Source: Micropterix aruncella (lineage: Eukaryota; Arthropoda; Insecta; Lepidoptera; Micropterigidae). Taken from it: a stretch of DNA of 64,000 bases. Positions 51,252 through 61,370 of the stretch are shown in pieces. The notes beneath the pieces are model-generated. The model ran no database searches, had not been told where the DNA came from, and saw nothing but the letters and a program-made list of their open reading frames with translations. Within the stretch, counting starts at the first letter, position 1. Each line of letters begins with the position of its first letter. The translations under genes and the position numbers were made by a program. The stretch covers positions 32,875,096-32,939,095 of the forward strand of contig OX155952.1 in the NCBI GenBank assembly GCA_944548615.1, written 5' to 3'.

Positions 51252-51500
51252 AACTTTGTCAAGATGTTAAATGTAAATACGGGGCAAGATGCTCAGCTGG
51301 TGAATGTATATGCCCTATCGATTGCTCAGAGCCTGATCGATTAGCACCCGAACCTGTTTGTGCCAATACTATGATAACCTATGCCAGTGAATGTGAGCTG
51401 CAAAAAGCTGCTTGTGAACACACAAAAGAAAAACTTCACGTTATATTTTATGGAGAATGTAAAGATAAATTCTCAGCTGTTGGACCTCCCACCTCGTTAA
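51252..51500 (+). CDS. AGRN: agrin exon: follistatin/Kazal domain FS7
   Basis: A 249-nt exon, phase 1-1 (acceptor TATTTTTTAG, donor A|GTAAGT). Ten cysteines: LCQDVKCKYGARC, CICPIDC, then Kazal EPVCANTMITYASECELQKA, AC and YGEC. It is followed by a short linker KDKFSAVGPPTSL that exits toward the Ser/Thr-rich linker of the next exon. The loop between the follistatin N-part and Kazal is compact. The SDG of the Kazal motif is replaced by NTM. Confidence 0.93.
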
Positions 51501-52023
51501 GTAAGTCGATTTATTATAACAATTGCACCTTAAGAGTCCGGTGTGGAGACGGTGTGACTGCTTACAACGGTCATTGGCCCATAGATCTTTGCTCAGCCGC
51601 ATATAAATTTTTAGGTTTTTTTTTATTTTACATCACTGAATTGTAACAGCTGATTAAGGAATGCTTTGTGTAGGGAATTTGGAAGAATGATTGTATGAAA
51701 TGCGGCATAAAACAACAAATAAAAATCATTTTATAAATTTTTTACTTTTGTCCATATTTCTGTTTACAACGAAGGTTGTAAACAGAAATATGGACAAAAG
51801 TACTTATGAGACCGAACTATCTGAGAAAACTTTTATTTATATAAAACAAAAACAAATACCGATTAGAATCATTTTCGAGTATATTGGTATTTATTTATAA
51901 CTTTTTGAAGTAAATTTATTAATAATGCGATTATTCAATAATGCAATAATTCGCATATCTAAAATAGTTTGTAACTAATACAGTTTAATGGTGACATTAA
52001 ATTAACATAAAGCTAAGCAACAT
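51501..52023. other. agrin intron DNA with hairpin
   Basis: AT-rich; holds the perfect hairpin at 51743-51802, annotated separately. Confidence 0.5.
51743..51802. repeat. perfect 28-bp hairpin in agrin intron
   Basis: Arms 51743-51770 and 51775-51802 are exact reverse complements with a 4-nt loop GAAG. Perfect pairing and a tiny loop suggest a recent template-switch duplication rather than a canonical pre-miRNA, which usually has mismatches and a larger loop. Confidence 0.95.
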
Positions 52024-52670
52024 ATTATAAATAAGATAAAACGAATTTACCGCATGAAGTTTGTAGCACCCGACGTTTCGGCGACGTTGCAGCCGCCGTT
52101 GTCTAGGGTAAACCAAAGTACAGTCAATCGTCATCCGTTGTTCTGCGTGTAGGCGGCAAACTGCTGCTGTTACTCCACAAATTATAACGGTGGTGTGGCG
52201 GCGGGTTCGGTGCGCCTGAATTTTAAATTTTTCAACAGTTACGATTAACAGTACTTTAGGGGCTCTCTAGACGATTAAGCATGGTTGTCAAGCATCGCGT
52301 CGCGGGCTGGGAGGGGATCGTAAACCGCAGGATATATATTTTAATATTGACCAAAAATGCCTATTTTTGTAGTTGTATACCAGGGAGTCAGGTTGATTAG
52401 ACGTAATTGATTGATGAATTACGTGATTCCCTGGTATAAACTACAAAATTAAAGCAATATTTAAAAAAACATATTTGCATATTTCCTGCGGTTTGCGATA
52501 CCTTACCAGCCCGCGACGCGATGCTTGACAAGCATGCTTGATCGTCTAGAGAGCCCCTTAGGCTACCCTGAACGACGTCGCCGAAACGTCAAGTGCTAGA
52601 AACTTCACGCGGTAAATTCGTTTTATCCTATTTATAATGTCAAGCAACAGCGATAGTCTTCGATTTCATA
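52024..52670 (+). repeat. Penelope-associated terminal-inverted repeat, copy with nested MITE
   Basis: Left end TATTATAAATAAGATAAAAC to CGACGTTTCGGCGACGTTGC is inverted against right end GACGTCGCCGAAACGTCAAG to TTTTATCCTATTTATAATGT. The interior has GCCGCCGTTGTCTAGGGTAA and ATTATAACGGTGGTG blocks shared with 18295-18610. The right flank GCGATAGTCTTCGATTTCAT is also shared. A separate MITE is inserted at 52259-52557. Confidence 0.85.
52259..52557. mobile_element. 299-bp foldback MITE, TTA-flanked, nested
   Basis: Inverted ends GGGGCTCTCTAGACGAT extend to arms of about 75 bp, including AAGCATCGCGTCGCGGGCTG. A second inner inverted pair (ATACCAGGGA(G/A)TCA) lies in the centre. TTA flanks at 52256-52258 and 52558-52560 fit a PIF/Harbinger-type duplication. 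Non-coding. It sits inside the older 52024-52670 repeat, so it is younger. Confidence 0.88.
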
Positions 52671-53312
52671 ATCAAGATATATTTATTCATTTTAAAGTTT
52701 GATGTCAGCGAGACGCGCTTTTAAAAATTAAAAAACACCGCAGAATTCCGATTATCCGGGTTCACAAAGTTTTTCCCATATTACTACAGAATCATCGAAA
52801 TAGGTTAAATTTATATCATTTTTGGGAGATAGAATGTTCGGTATTTTTTGAGAAATTTTGAAGAGATAAAAGGATTGACATTAAATATTCATCTTAATCT
52901 ATGTCAGCAGTTTCTCTTTAACCTATCGCAATCTGTTTTAATCGTATTTGTAAAATTCTAATATAGATATCTAGTTTAATCTCTGTTACTATATATGTAT
53001 TCTAACACTTTCGGGATTAAAATAATAATTAGAATTCTACATATTAACTAAATGTTTAACTGATATGATTTGAGTTGTACTGCGACCAACCAATTCAGTG
53101 TTGTAATCGTATTCATTTATTACCTACAATATTTCTTTGAATTCTTTATCTTCTTTTTACTACAAATTTCGTTACTCTATTACACTCTTATATTAGTACA
53201 CTTCTGCTTTTTACATCTTTTAATAAACATAAATATCCTTTTACCGTGCACATTTTGAAATATTTCTAACATACTAACATCTACTAACACTACTAATTTT
53301 CCGTTCGTACAG
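52671..53312. other. agrin intron DNA
   Basis: AT-rich, ending in acceptor TTTCCGTTCGTACAG. No other feature. Confidence 0.5.
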
Positions 53313-53657
53313 TGACAAAATCCTTCGAAATGTCAATAGTCACTACACATAGTTCAATCGACGAAACGTCGACGTCGCTCCAAGCCATGACAGAAAATCC
53401 TGAACTGCACCATAGTACGTTGGAGCACTTGGCATGCAAAGATATCCACTGCGACTTTGACGCAACCTGCGAACTCGGGCCCGACGGATTTCCTAAATGT
53501 AGTTGTAAATTCGACTGTCCCGTCGACGTGTCCAGTGACGATTACTTCCCTGTGTGTGCATCCGATATGAACGTTTATACGTCGATGTGCGCTATGCGGC
53601 AAGAAGGCTGTCAGAAGCACGTCGATCTGCATCTTAGACCGCTTGAGCTATGCAAAG
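53313..53657 (+). CDS. AGRN: agrin exon: Ser/Thr linker plus FS8
   Basis: A 345-nt exon, phase 1-1 (donor G|GTAGGT). The first 40 or so residues are a Ser/Thr/Glu-rich linker (SIVTTHSSIDETSTSLQAMT), a likely O-glycosylated spacer; no Ser-Gly dipeptide is seen in it. The ten-cysteine module follows: LACKDIHCDFDATC, CSCKFDC, then FPVCASDMNVYTSMCAMRQE, GC and LELC. It is more divergent than FS1-FS7 (VCASDM motif). The junction with FS7 makes an ATG codon across the intron, so this exon does not need its own start. Confidence 0.92.
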
Positions 53658-53725
53658 GTAGGTGAAGTCATAGAAACTGGTCATTCGGAACTTTGAGATT
53701 TAAGAACATTTTTTTTCTGTTTTAG

Positions 53726-53878
53726 GAGTAAATTCACAGCCTTGTGAAGAGTCTCAAATAATGCTCGATACAAAATCGTTTAAAGAGATTTCATGTGGCT
53801 TCGGTTCGTCCAAGAATAAATGTCCTTCAGGAGGATTCTGTCATCATTCATCGACCACATCAAGATGCTGTTGGAAGA
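53726..53878 (+). CDS. AGRN: agrin exon: cysteine-rich linker before laminin EGF
   Basis: A 153-nt exon, phase 1-1 (acceptor TTCTGTTTTAG, donor A|GTAAGT), separated from FS8 by a 68-bp intron. It encodes about 51 residues with six cysteines: QPCEESQIM, EISCGFGSSKNKC, GGFC and RCCWK. It does not match a complete Kazal domain. Its ending CC resembles the FGCC motif in the next exon, so it may be a partial duplicate of that linker. Being symmetrical, it could be skipped without changing the frame. Translation past the donor would add a hydrophobic tail and a stop at 53941-53943; see findings. Confidence 0.78.
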
Positions 53879-55884
53879 GTAAGTGCTCAATCGCCAGCCT
53901 TCTGCTGAGTATCAATAGTTTTCTTATCCCTGTTCTTTTGTAGTCGATATAAAATTGAAAAAAACATTCCTAGGTCTAACTTTAATTCTTCAGTATTTTG
54001 AGAAGCAAATGTGCACTTCAAGTAAATGGAATTAAGCAATTCAAGTAAAATGAAAAAACGACAAAATCTGTTTTTCATTATTACAATCGAAAGGAATTAA
54101 AAAAATATCAAGGATACTTTTCCATTGATATAAAACTATAATTAAAATAATAAAAGATAATCAAACCACAACAATAATGGCGTTTTTGGAGAAATAAATA
54201 TAGATAACTTCGTTTATCCTTCATTTAGTATAGTCAATCTAGCGAAAATATATGGGAAACCCAGATGAAATTATAACACAAATGTTTTTGCTAGCAACAT
54301 GAAGATAAAAACATGCACAACAATTTATCCTAAATCAAATAACATCTCTCTGGAGGAAGTTCCTCTATTTGCCAATTTTCAAAATGGCCGCCTAAGGGTG
54401 TAAGGGTTTAGAGCAGTGTTTTTCAACCAGTCTCAGGCTATCTAAAAATGAAAACCGAAAATATTAAAAAATGTTTATTATATAATATGCAAATATTTAC
54501 AGCTACGGAAGAGAAACATATTTATTATGTGTTTTTTGGTATTTCTTTTCAAAACTTTTTGTTGAACTAAGATGGAAACGGGTAAGTAGCTTCGAAAGTG
54601 AAAAACAGGTAAAATTAATGTGGTTTTCGCCATCGTTTTTACAGTTGAAATATTTATTAAATGCTTACAGTTACAGCTGTGGAAGAGACTACATGGGTTC
54701 GAGAGAACTAAGTTACAGTCTAAGGGAGGTAGCGTTAGAGTTTTTTTTTTACCAAAAAGTAGGTCGCGATTTAAAAAAGGTTGTAAAATACTAGTTAAAG
54801 AAACAATGAATACACATACAGCACTCGACATTTTCTTTTTTTTTCTTGATCTGAAAACTTGAGATTTTTCTTGAGATTTTTGCATAGAACTACATACCAT
54901 TGGTGTCCAACCGGTGACTTTATTGGAAATTACAAAGATACTTACAAAGAAAAGGGATTTCTTCCTTGTTAAACCTAGTAATAAATAACGTATTACTTAT
55001 CTTATTACACTAAAACATCACAGAGGGTTGCGCAGTATCATAGGCATCAATGGCTGAGTCTTACGATACAAGTCTTATAGGGAGTGATACCGATTTATTG
55101 GTACTTCTGCTGCTAAGAGAATACTCGTTCAATTTATTTTAAAACAGAAATATTTTCCATATATTATGTTCTTATGGTCAACACATATTATATTTATCAA
55201 TCCACTTATCACATCATTTTTGTTCTTGTAATTCGACTGTAGACTCACTACTACATCGACACACGACTCACGATACACGACATCGACAGACACACGACTA
55301 CATCGTGTGTTATTACAACAAGTACAATTACAACGAATGATTGGCAACAGATTTGGAGGAGCCAGTTTCTGATCTATCGTTTTCGGTACGTACATACCTC
55401 CTGCTAGATGGCGTCTACAATCTTAGGGCTGTTATCCAGATACACTTTACCATACCATGACTCTCAATAAATAGAAGTTCGCTACAGATCTTGGGGAAAG
55501 ATTCGATACAGATTTGGGGCACAACAAAATTCAACGATGAAGCTACTTTGGTCACAAACTACCTGTGTTTTGAAGATGTCAAAGACTCCGATGATCTAGC
55601 CTTGTAGTCCTTTAGAAATTCGGACAGCAGAATTTCTCCGATTTTGGTGGATTTTGAATACGCTATTCAAATTATTTTTTCTACATTTTGGCACCAAAAA
55701 CATTTGTGTTGGAATTTTATCTGGGTCTAACTGTATTTTGACCATACTCAATCTTTAATTATTAAATTAAACTAAATAAATTTTAAGAAACTGCTATTTA
55801 ATTTGTCAGACCTTTTTTGGTCGGAACTTAAGCACTGAAAGCTTATTTCTTTTTCTGGCATTTATATTTTTGCAGTCTCTCGCT
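53879..55884. other. agrin intron DNA
   Basis: AT-rich. A CAGTGTTTTTCAACC block at about 54415 resembles hAT-type MITE ends, but no matching right end was found. CGACACACGACT-like simple sequence lies at 55220-55305. Frames up to 140 codons lack domains. Confidence 0.45.
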
Positions 55885-55888
55885 TTAA

Positions 55889-56117
55889 CCCCTCAAATGT
55901 GAGGCGTCCCTTAAGGGATGCCTTGGCAAAATGTATACAAAATGTATATAAATTTATATAAATATAAATATAAATGTAAATGTGCGCCGCTTTATAGTAA
56001 TCCGCTCTATAGTAATGCTATAGCTCTATAGTAAACCCCGCTCTATGTAAATGTAAATATAAATTTATATACATTTTGCCGTAGGCAACCCGAGCTAATC
56101 GCCATTCATTTGAGGGG
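55889..56117 (-). mobile_element. TTAA-type (piggyBac-like) MITE, copy 2
   Basis: A 229-bp element with ends CCCCTCAAATG, flanked by TTAA at 55885-55888 and 56118-56121. It is nearly identical, in reverse orientation, to 24516-24756 (shared GAGGCGTCCCTTAAGGGATG and GCAACCCGAGCTAATCGCCA blocks), apart from length changes in the TTTACA tract. Non-coding. Confidence 0.92.
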
Positions 56118-56121
56118 TTAA

Positions 56122-56511
56122 TGAACAGCTTTAGACTTTTACAAATATACATTTCACAAGAGTGTGAATCGTATTTTACTATAGTATGGGAATGTGACAT
56201 TACTAACTTAATTTTGAAAGAAAAATTAGTTTGGTTTTGTTAGAACGCGTCTTAATTTAGGTCATCCGGACATAACCGTTATTAGGTTCAAAAGTACTAC
56301 GCATTCTTCAAAAGAATTAATAACAGTTATTAAAGCAGTCGTAATTACACCTGCCTGTCATTTTGTACTTTGTTTTGTACGTATTAATTTTGTACGTCGC
56401 AGGCACGCAATTCAAGTTTCAGTGTTTTTTCATTCGTTTCTACTTTATCATACGTTTGATTTTAGTCCAAACCTACCCACAGTCACACGAAAACCCCATT
56501 CTTTGACACAG
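56122..56511. other. agrin intron DNA
   Basis: AT-rich, ending in acceptor ATTCTTTGACACAG. Confidence 0.5.
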
Positions 56512-56760
56512 ATATGACAACATGCGAGACAATGCAATTCGGTTGTTGCGAAGACAAAAAGACACCAGCGTCCGGGCCCAACAACCAAGGCTGTCCGCTC
56601 TTCTGCAACTGCAACAAACTTGGATCAATATCCGATGTATGTGATGAAGAAACAATGCAGTGCCAATGCAAACCTGGTGTCGGCGGCCTTCGCTGTGATA
56701 GATGTGAACCTGGGTTCTGGGGTCTGGCCAAAATAACAAGTGGCCATTCTGGATGCATTC
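56512..56760 (+). CDS. AGRN: agrin exon: FGCC linker and laminin EGF-like domain 1
   Basis: A 249-nt exon, phase 1-1 (donor C|GTGAGT). It starts with the agrin-specific linker CETMQFGCCEDKKTPASGPN followed by GCPLFC. The laminin-type EGF domain is CNCNKLGSISDVCDEETMQC, then CKPGVGGLRCDRCEPGFWGL and a closing GC. The FGCC-x-D-x-x-T-x-A linker directly before CxCxxxGS is a strong signature of agrin as opposed to other follistatin or laminin proteins. A junction NMT sequon lies at the start. In agrin this pair of LE domains sits in the extended central rod. Confidence 0.96.
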
Positions 56761-56838
56761 GTGAGTGCTTATTTTGTGCAAGTGTCCATATTATTTTAAT
56801 TTCACCTTCATTAAAAAAAATGTACGTATATGTTTCAG

Positions 56839-56985
56839 CATGCGGATGTTCAATGTTTGGATCAATCCGGGAAGATTGTGAGCAGATGACAGGCCGATGC
56901 GTATGTAAAACAGGTGTGGATGGTCAGAAGTGTACGCACTGCCTCAATTCCAAAGAAATACTTGGGCCTAATGGTTGCTATAACG
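56839..56985 (+). CDS. AGRN: agrin exon: laminin EGF-like domain 2
   Basis: A 147-nt exon, phase 1-1, after a 78-bp intron (acceptor TATGTTTCAG, donor G|GTAAGG). It encodes CGCSMFGSIREDCEQMTGRC, then CKTGVDGQKCTHC and LGPNGC, a complete eight-cysteine LE domain. REDCEQMTG-x-C-x-CK-x-GV and LGP-x-GC are near-identical to the equivalent agrin domain. It continues in frame to FS9. Confidence 0.96.
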
Positions 56986-57240
56986 GTAAGGATTTATGAA
57001 CTCTTATTTCTGATATGCTTTATTTTTGCTAGAATATCAGTATCAACTTTAATTCAATATCAACCTCAATTCCAACTTCACAGTATTTGTGTAGTTTTAG
57101 AAAAATGTCGCAAACAATAGTCGGAGTCATACAGAGTCTACTTTTCAAATCAATTCGAGTCCAAAATATATTCCCCTGTCTATTCCTATGCGGTCTGACT
57201 TAATTTGAGCAGTTGACTTACTGATTAACCGATAAGTTGA

Positions 57241-57430
57241 GATGTTGGGCTCGATTGCGTTTCTTCATGAACTAAAATCGGAAATTAGTCAGTGTGAACG
57301 AGACAGGGCAATACGCTAGAGCGGAATGGGAGATGACCGATTGGCACTTATTCGCATTAAAACTGCCCGCCAAGCCGCCAAAACATGCTCGAATTTCGGA
57401 CGAGTATAAGTTCGACAGATAGTATTTGTT
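57241..57430 (+). repeat. foldback MITE family F, partial copy
   Basis: GGGCTCGATTGCGTTTCTTC, then GACAGGGCAATACGCTAGAG and TATAAGTTCGACAGATAGTA. The right arm is missing. Confidence 0.65.
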
Positions 57431-57984
57431 GTAACTCTAATTCATGATAAATCTTCATTTAATAACAATTTTTAATAACAAGAAGACATTTAATAACAAT
57501 TTTTAATAACAATAACAACATTTAATAACAAGAAGACTGGTCATAATTCATCGCAGGTTTATTTCCCTAGAATTCATCTTACACTTTATTACTAATTTAA
57601 TTTTCGAATGAATTAACTAAGAACCTTTCACATATTCATTTATCCTATTCTCAAAACAATATTCATCTCCTTAAACGAAATATTTTTCACTTATATTCTA
57701 AACTTGAAAATCGTTAAGCGAGAATGGACCAATTCGCATTTATCAAATTACGATATGACCTATTTTACCCGGGATTTTATTAAATTATCTGGCTCTCGCA
57801 GAAATATCCACCGTCCTATCGCGTTTCAGGTAATTACGTCACAAGAATTTTCGTCAATACGGAGGTGTATTAATTTAAATTTAGAGCTGAGTGGTCCTTA
57901 AAATACCTTTCAGTATTATTGACTTTCAAGTGCGCAGTAAATTAAACAGATTAGATGTTACGTGGATAATGGGCCCGACAGATA
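57431..57984. other. agrin intron DNA
   Basis: A short tandem of TTTAATAACAA(TTTT) units lies at about 57456-57530. Otherwise unassigned. Confidence 0.45.
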
Positions 57985-58475
57985 AGTTCAAACCGACTTT
58001 GTGAACTAAAACTAAAATTAGTACAAGCGAACGAACGATCGTCGATAAATACTACCTGTTGAACTTATACTCGTCCAAATAAATTCGAGCATATTTCGTG
58101 CGGTGTAAGATTTGACCTTGGCGCGCAGTTTTAATGCGAAAAAGTGACAACCGGTCATCTCACACTCCGCTGAAGCGTATTGCCCTGTCTCGTTCACACG
58201 GACTAATTTCTGATTTTAGTTCACAATACGTTAGAACGGAATGTGAAATGAATAGTTGTCACTTTTACGAATTAAAACTACCAACCGAAGCAAAATTTAA
58301 TGTGAATAGTGTTCAAATTTATTCGGACGTATATAAGTTCGACAGGTAGTTTTGCGGGAAAACGACGATCGTTCATTTCATATTCCGCTCTAACGTATTG
58401 CTTTTTCTCGTTCGTTTAAACTAACTTCCAATTTAACTTCCAATTTTAATTCACAAAGAAACGCAATCGGGCTCA
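57985..58475. repeat. foldback MITE family F, two partial copies head to tail
   Basis: The left half is inverted (CGAACGATCGTCGATAAATACTACCTG, GCGTATTGCCCTGTCTCGTT) and the right half forward (CGTTAGAACGGAATGTGAAA, TAAGTTCGACAGGTAGTTTT, CTCTAACGTATTGC), ending CGAAGAAACGCAATCGGGCT-like at about 58458-58475. It looks like overlapping or rearranged copies. Confidence 0.65.
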
Positions 58476-58477
58476 AT

Positions 58478-58724
58478 AGGCTCGATTGCGTTTCTTCATG
58501 AACTAAAATCGGAAGTTAATTCATGTGAAAGAGACAGGTCAATACGTTAGAGCGGAATGTGAAATTAACGGTTGTTCTTGGGATGGCTATAAGTTCAACA
58601 GGTAGTTTTGGTGCGGGAAAATCTTTGATCGCTCATGTCATATTCCGCTCTAAGGTATTGCTCTGTCTCTATCGTTTGAACTATTCCAATTTTAGTTCAC
58701 GAAGAAACGCAATCGGGCCCAATG
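58478..58724 (+). mobile_element. foldback MITE family F, complete short copy
   Basis: The ends GGCTCGATTGCGTTTCTTCA and CGAAGAAACGCAATCGGGCC are inverted, with inner GTCAATACGTTAGAGCGGAA against TTCCGCTCTAAGGTATTGCT. About 247 bp, almost entirely stem. It directly follows the previous copy. Confidence 0.8.
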
Positions 58725-58876
58725 TTTAAGGCTACTTATAGTTTCTATCTTTTGTTAAGGACCACATTTTAAGGCAATTTATCTTTATGAGAATTTTACT
58801 AAAACTTTTACATAAATAGTTGTAATATTATGGCCCTGTCAACCATAGAAGAGGCTAGTTCCAGTTGTGTGTCAGA

Positions 58877-59334
58877 GGGTGACTTGCACCAACTGGCCGC
58901 AAGTGTTTGAACATAACCATAGACACAACTGAAATCGAGATTGCTCGCCTCAGCCAATCACAGCACAGTTCAAAATGGCGGACGGGAGGTTCTCAGCTCA
59001 TCAGCTGTCAAACTGTCATACGCTTTTGTTCATGTCTCGCTTTCGCGTCTTTCCCGATTAACATCAGATATATAGGAAAACGTTTTACAAGTGCGATAAC
59101 CAAAAAAAAAGCGTAAAAACCGCGGCGCAGGCGACGCGATCAAATCTAACCTCGAAAATTTTGACAGCTCGCTAACTGCTGATTAGTGGCGCTAACCGGG
59201 CACCAGGGTTCGGTTAGTGAATTTAACTGCAGTTAGCTTACCAAAGCATGGTGCAAGCAGTTTCGAGTATTTAACTGCGATTAGGCTCTTTAAACACCGT
59301 TATCTATCTTAACCGAGCTTGGTGCAAGTCGCCC
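58877..59334. mobile_element. MITE with GGGYGACTTGCACCAA inverted ends
   Basis: A 458-bp non-coding element. Left GGGTGACTTGCACCAA and the right reverse complement GGGCGACTTGCACCAA form a 16-bp TIR with one mismatch. AGA occurs on both sides (58874-58876 and 59335-59337), a possible 3-bp duplication. Superfamily not assigned. Confidence 0.7.
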
Positions 59335-59476
59335 AGAATCAAATACGTATAAGGTTAGGGTTTTGCCATTCGGTTCCTGTTATTTTTGTAAGAAAAATAA
59401 ATCTTTTATGGTAATTATTTTTTAAATAAATAAATAAACAGTGGCGTTCTGCAATTTATTTATTTGTTTATTTTAG

Positions 59477-59622
59477 AAAATACTGGTGCTGTAACCCCAG
59501 TGTCATGCGTTGATATGGTATGCTATTTTGGTGCTATTTGCGTGGAAACTGAAGACCGACCAGCTACATGTCAGTGTCCTGCTGCTAGCTGCCCGACTGA
59601 TCCTACCGCCTTATCACTGATG
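59477..59622 (+). CDS. AGRN: agrin exon: FS9, first part
   Basis: A 146-nt exon, in phase 1 and out phase 0 (ATG|GTAAAA). It encodes a short linker ENTGAVTP and the follistatin N-part with six cysteines: VSCVDMVCYFGAIC, then CQCPAASC. It follows the LE pair as in vertebrate agrin. The Kazal half is on the next exon after a 74-bp intron. The donor lacks the usual GTAAGT/GTGAGT consensus. Confidence 0.9.
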
Positions 59623-59696
59623 GTAAAATTAACCTTCATCATTTCTGCAATATATATATACTCTTTTATAATCTCATCTTTTATTTCATAATCTAG

Positions 59697-59982
59697 GTAT
59701 GTGGCAGTGACGGTAAAACCTATCAATCTGAATGTCACCTAAAGCTAGAGGCCTGTCGAACGCAATTGGATATAGTAATTCAATCACTTGGGGTTTGTCA
59801 AATATTGGAAGAATTATCCGGTACGGCTCTACCTTCGAAACATTTCTCGCCGGTTCAATTCACACAAGATGACAGTTTATCATCGAAATCGACTCGTCAT
59901 TTACTGACACCAGATTTGAGATATTATTATAATAGCATAAATCTTAAGTCTAACGAAGTGTTGAGAAACAAAGATTTACCAG
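59697..59982 (+). CDS. AGRN: agrin exon: FS9 Kazal part and Ser-rich linker
   Basis: A 286-nt exon, in phase 0 and out phase 1 (G|GTAAAA). It begins directly with the Kazal core [18 protein letters not shown], then AC and QSLGVC, completing ten cysteines. About 65 residues of cysteine-free linker follow ([21 protein letters not shown]), rich in Ser, Thr and charged residues. One SG dipeptide (ELSGT) is a weak candidate glycosaminoglycan site. In vertebrate agrin the SEA domain comes after FS9 and a Ser/Thr-rich spacer; here the next visible exon begins the Cys/EGF region. Confidence 0.9.
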
Positions 59983-60629
59983 GTAAAAATAAATATTGAA
60001 TAATATATTCTTTTAGCGGTCTTAAAGACAGCACGACAAAACTTTTAAGTGGTAACTTTATATTTCCATGAGCTTCTTATAAACAAGACAAAAAGCATTG
60101 CGATTTTTTAAAGGAAAAAACTGGGGTTTGCATATTAAAAGAGACATAGAGTGCGTCGCTTTGCTAGTTTATCTATTTTAACATTATTTATCGAGTAATA
60201 CCTTTTCAGATTATAACATTTCTGATGCAAAAGTCGCTTCGGAAACTGAAGCATGAGTTGCAGGCAAATATACTCTGTTCTATAGTTCTGTCGTATTTAT
60301 TTCTTTTCATATTAACAGATTTATATTTTTTTTTATTTTTCAAAAGGCCGCCATTTTGAAACGAAATGGCGGATATCAATCAGCTTTTGGAATCTCGGCA
60401 TTGGAATGAACTACTTTTTACGTAATTTGGCTGTAATTGGTTTGTTGTTTTTGAGATAGACTGGGTACAACTACATACACACACACACACACCCTTGTGG
60501 TCCAGGTGTCCTTTAAAAGGACATTTTGTTTCGCACACCAAGACGCACCATTGCGATTACTAAACAAGTAAATATATTAAAAAGAATAAAAGACTGCAGT
60601 TACAGAAAGTGAATTTGCGTGAAAATTAT
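59983..60629. other. agrin intron DNA
   Basis: Contains a (CA)n run at about 60476-60492 and a GCCGCCATTTTG/AAATGGCGG inverted pair at about 60348-60374. No exon with SEA-like coding was seen. Confidence 0.5.
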
Positions 60630-61370
60630 AATTATAATTGCGTGGAATTTATAATTATTTTTATTACGGTTTTTTATAAAATATTTGTGGTTAATTTATA
60701 TATCCATATAGAGACATTATATTTCCGGAATGTACTCAAATCAGACTCATTTGACACTAAACACTATATATTTATATTAATTTATTGACATTTGGGCATT
60801 TGGACATTTAGACAACTAGCTACTTGATATATGGACAGTTAAGGTACCGTATGACGCTCAGGATGGCAAAGCGATTCTAACAATACTACACACTTCTAGC
60901 TCGGTTTAAGCGTTTAGAAGTTATGATGGAATAAAGAAACCGATAACATACATAGATGAAACCTGAACACATTACTCTTCCTTTTTAACGCGCTTTTATT
61001 AGGTCGACCTGTATGTAACTATGTAATAGAATCTAAGGTAACTAATTTAACCATCTTCCAAGGATCGCAGCGTCATGAAAATTGGCAGCTATATGTAGTT
61101 CTGATGATAATACAATAATATGGTACTGTCGAACTGATCTGATGATGGAGTCGGAAGATATGACTGGAACTTCATGATGGAACATCGTATCATAGCTGTG
61201 TTTGGACTTGTTAGAAAAGTCTTGGAATGAACTTTGACCACGATTAGGTTTCAAGGTCTGATGATGTGGTTTTTAAGTGCATTTATAAAAGCGTGGTTTT
61301 AGTGTTTTTTTTTAAACTATTAATTTATTGTTGGGTAGTCGTGTAAAAAATGAGTGACGTGATTGCATGT
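60630..61370 (+). repeat. dispersed repeat family C, copy 3, split
   Basis: 60636-60985 matches the copies at 2261 and 13490 (TTATAATTATTTTTATTACG, GGAATGTACTCAA, CATTTGACACTAAACAC, TTTAAGCGTTTAGAAGTTAT). The expected end block GTTGGGTAGTCGTGTAAAAA appears only at about 61329-61348. About 340 bp in between are foreign to the other copies, so this copy seems interrupted. Confidence 0.65.

Noticed and set aside
52060..52640. Hammerhead ribozyme in the Penelope-associated repeat
   Set aside because: CGAAAC lies in a stem context, but I could not find the required CUGANGA core in the right place. A covariance-model search would decide.
53354..53632. 92-codon minus-strand frame
   Set aside because: Shadow of the FS8 exon with no domain.
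54478..54900. 140-codon minus-strand frame
   Set aside because: AT-rich, low-complexity ends and no recognisable motif.
54415..54900. hAT MITE starting CAGTGTTTTTCAACC
   Set aside because: No inverted right end or 8-bp duplication found.
56473..56781. About 100-codon minus-strand frames
   Set aside because: Shadows of the LE1 exon.
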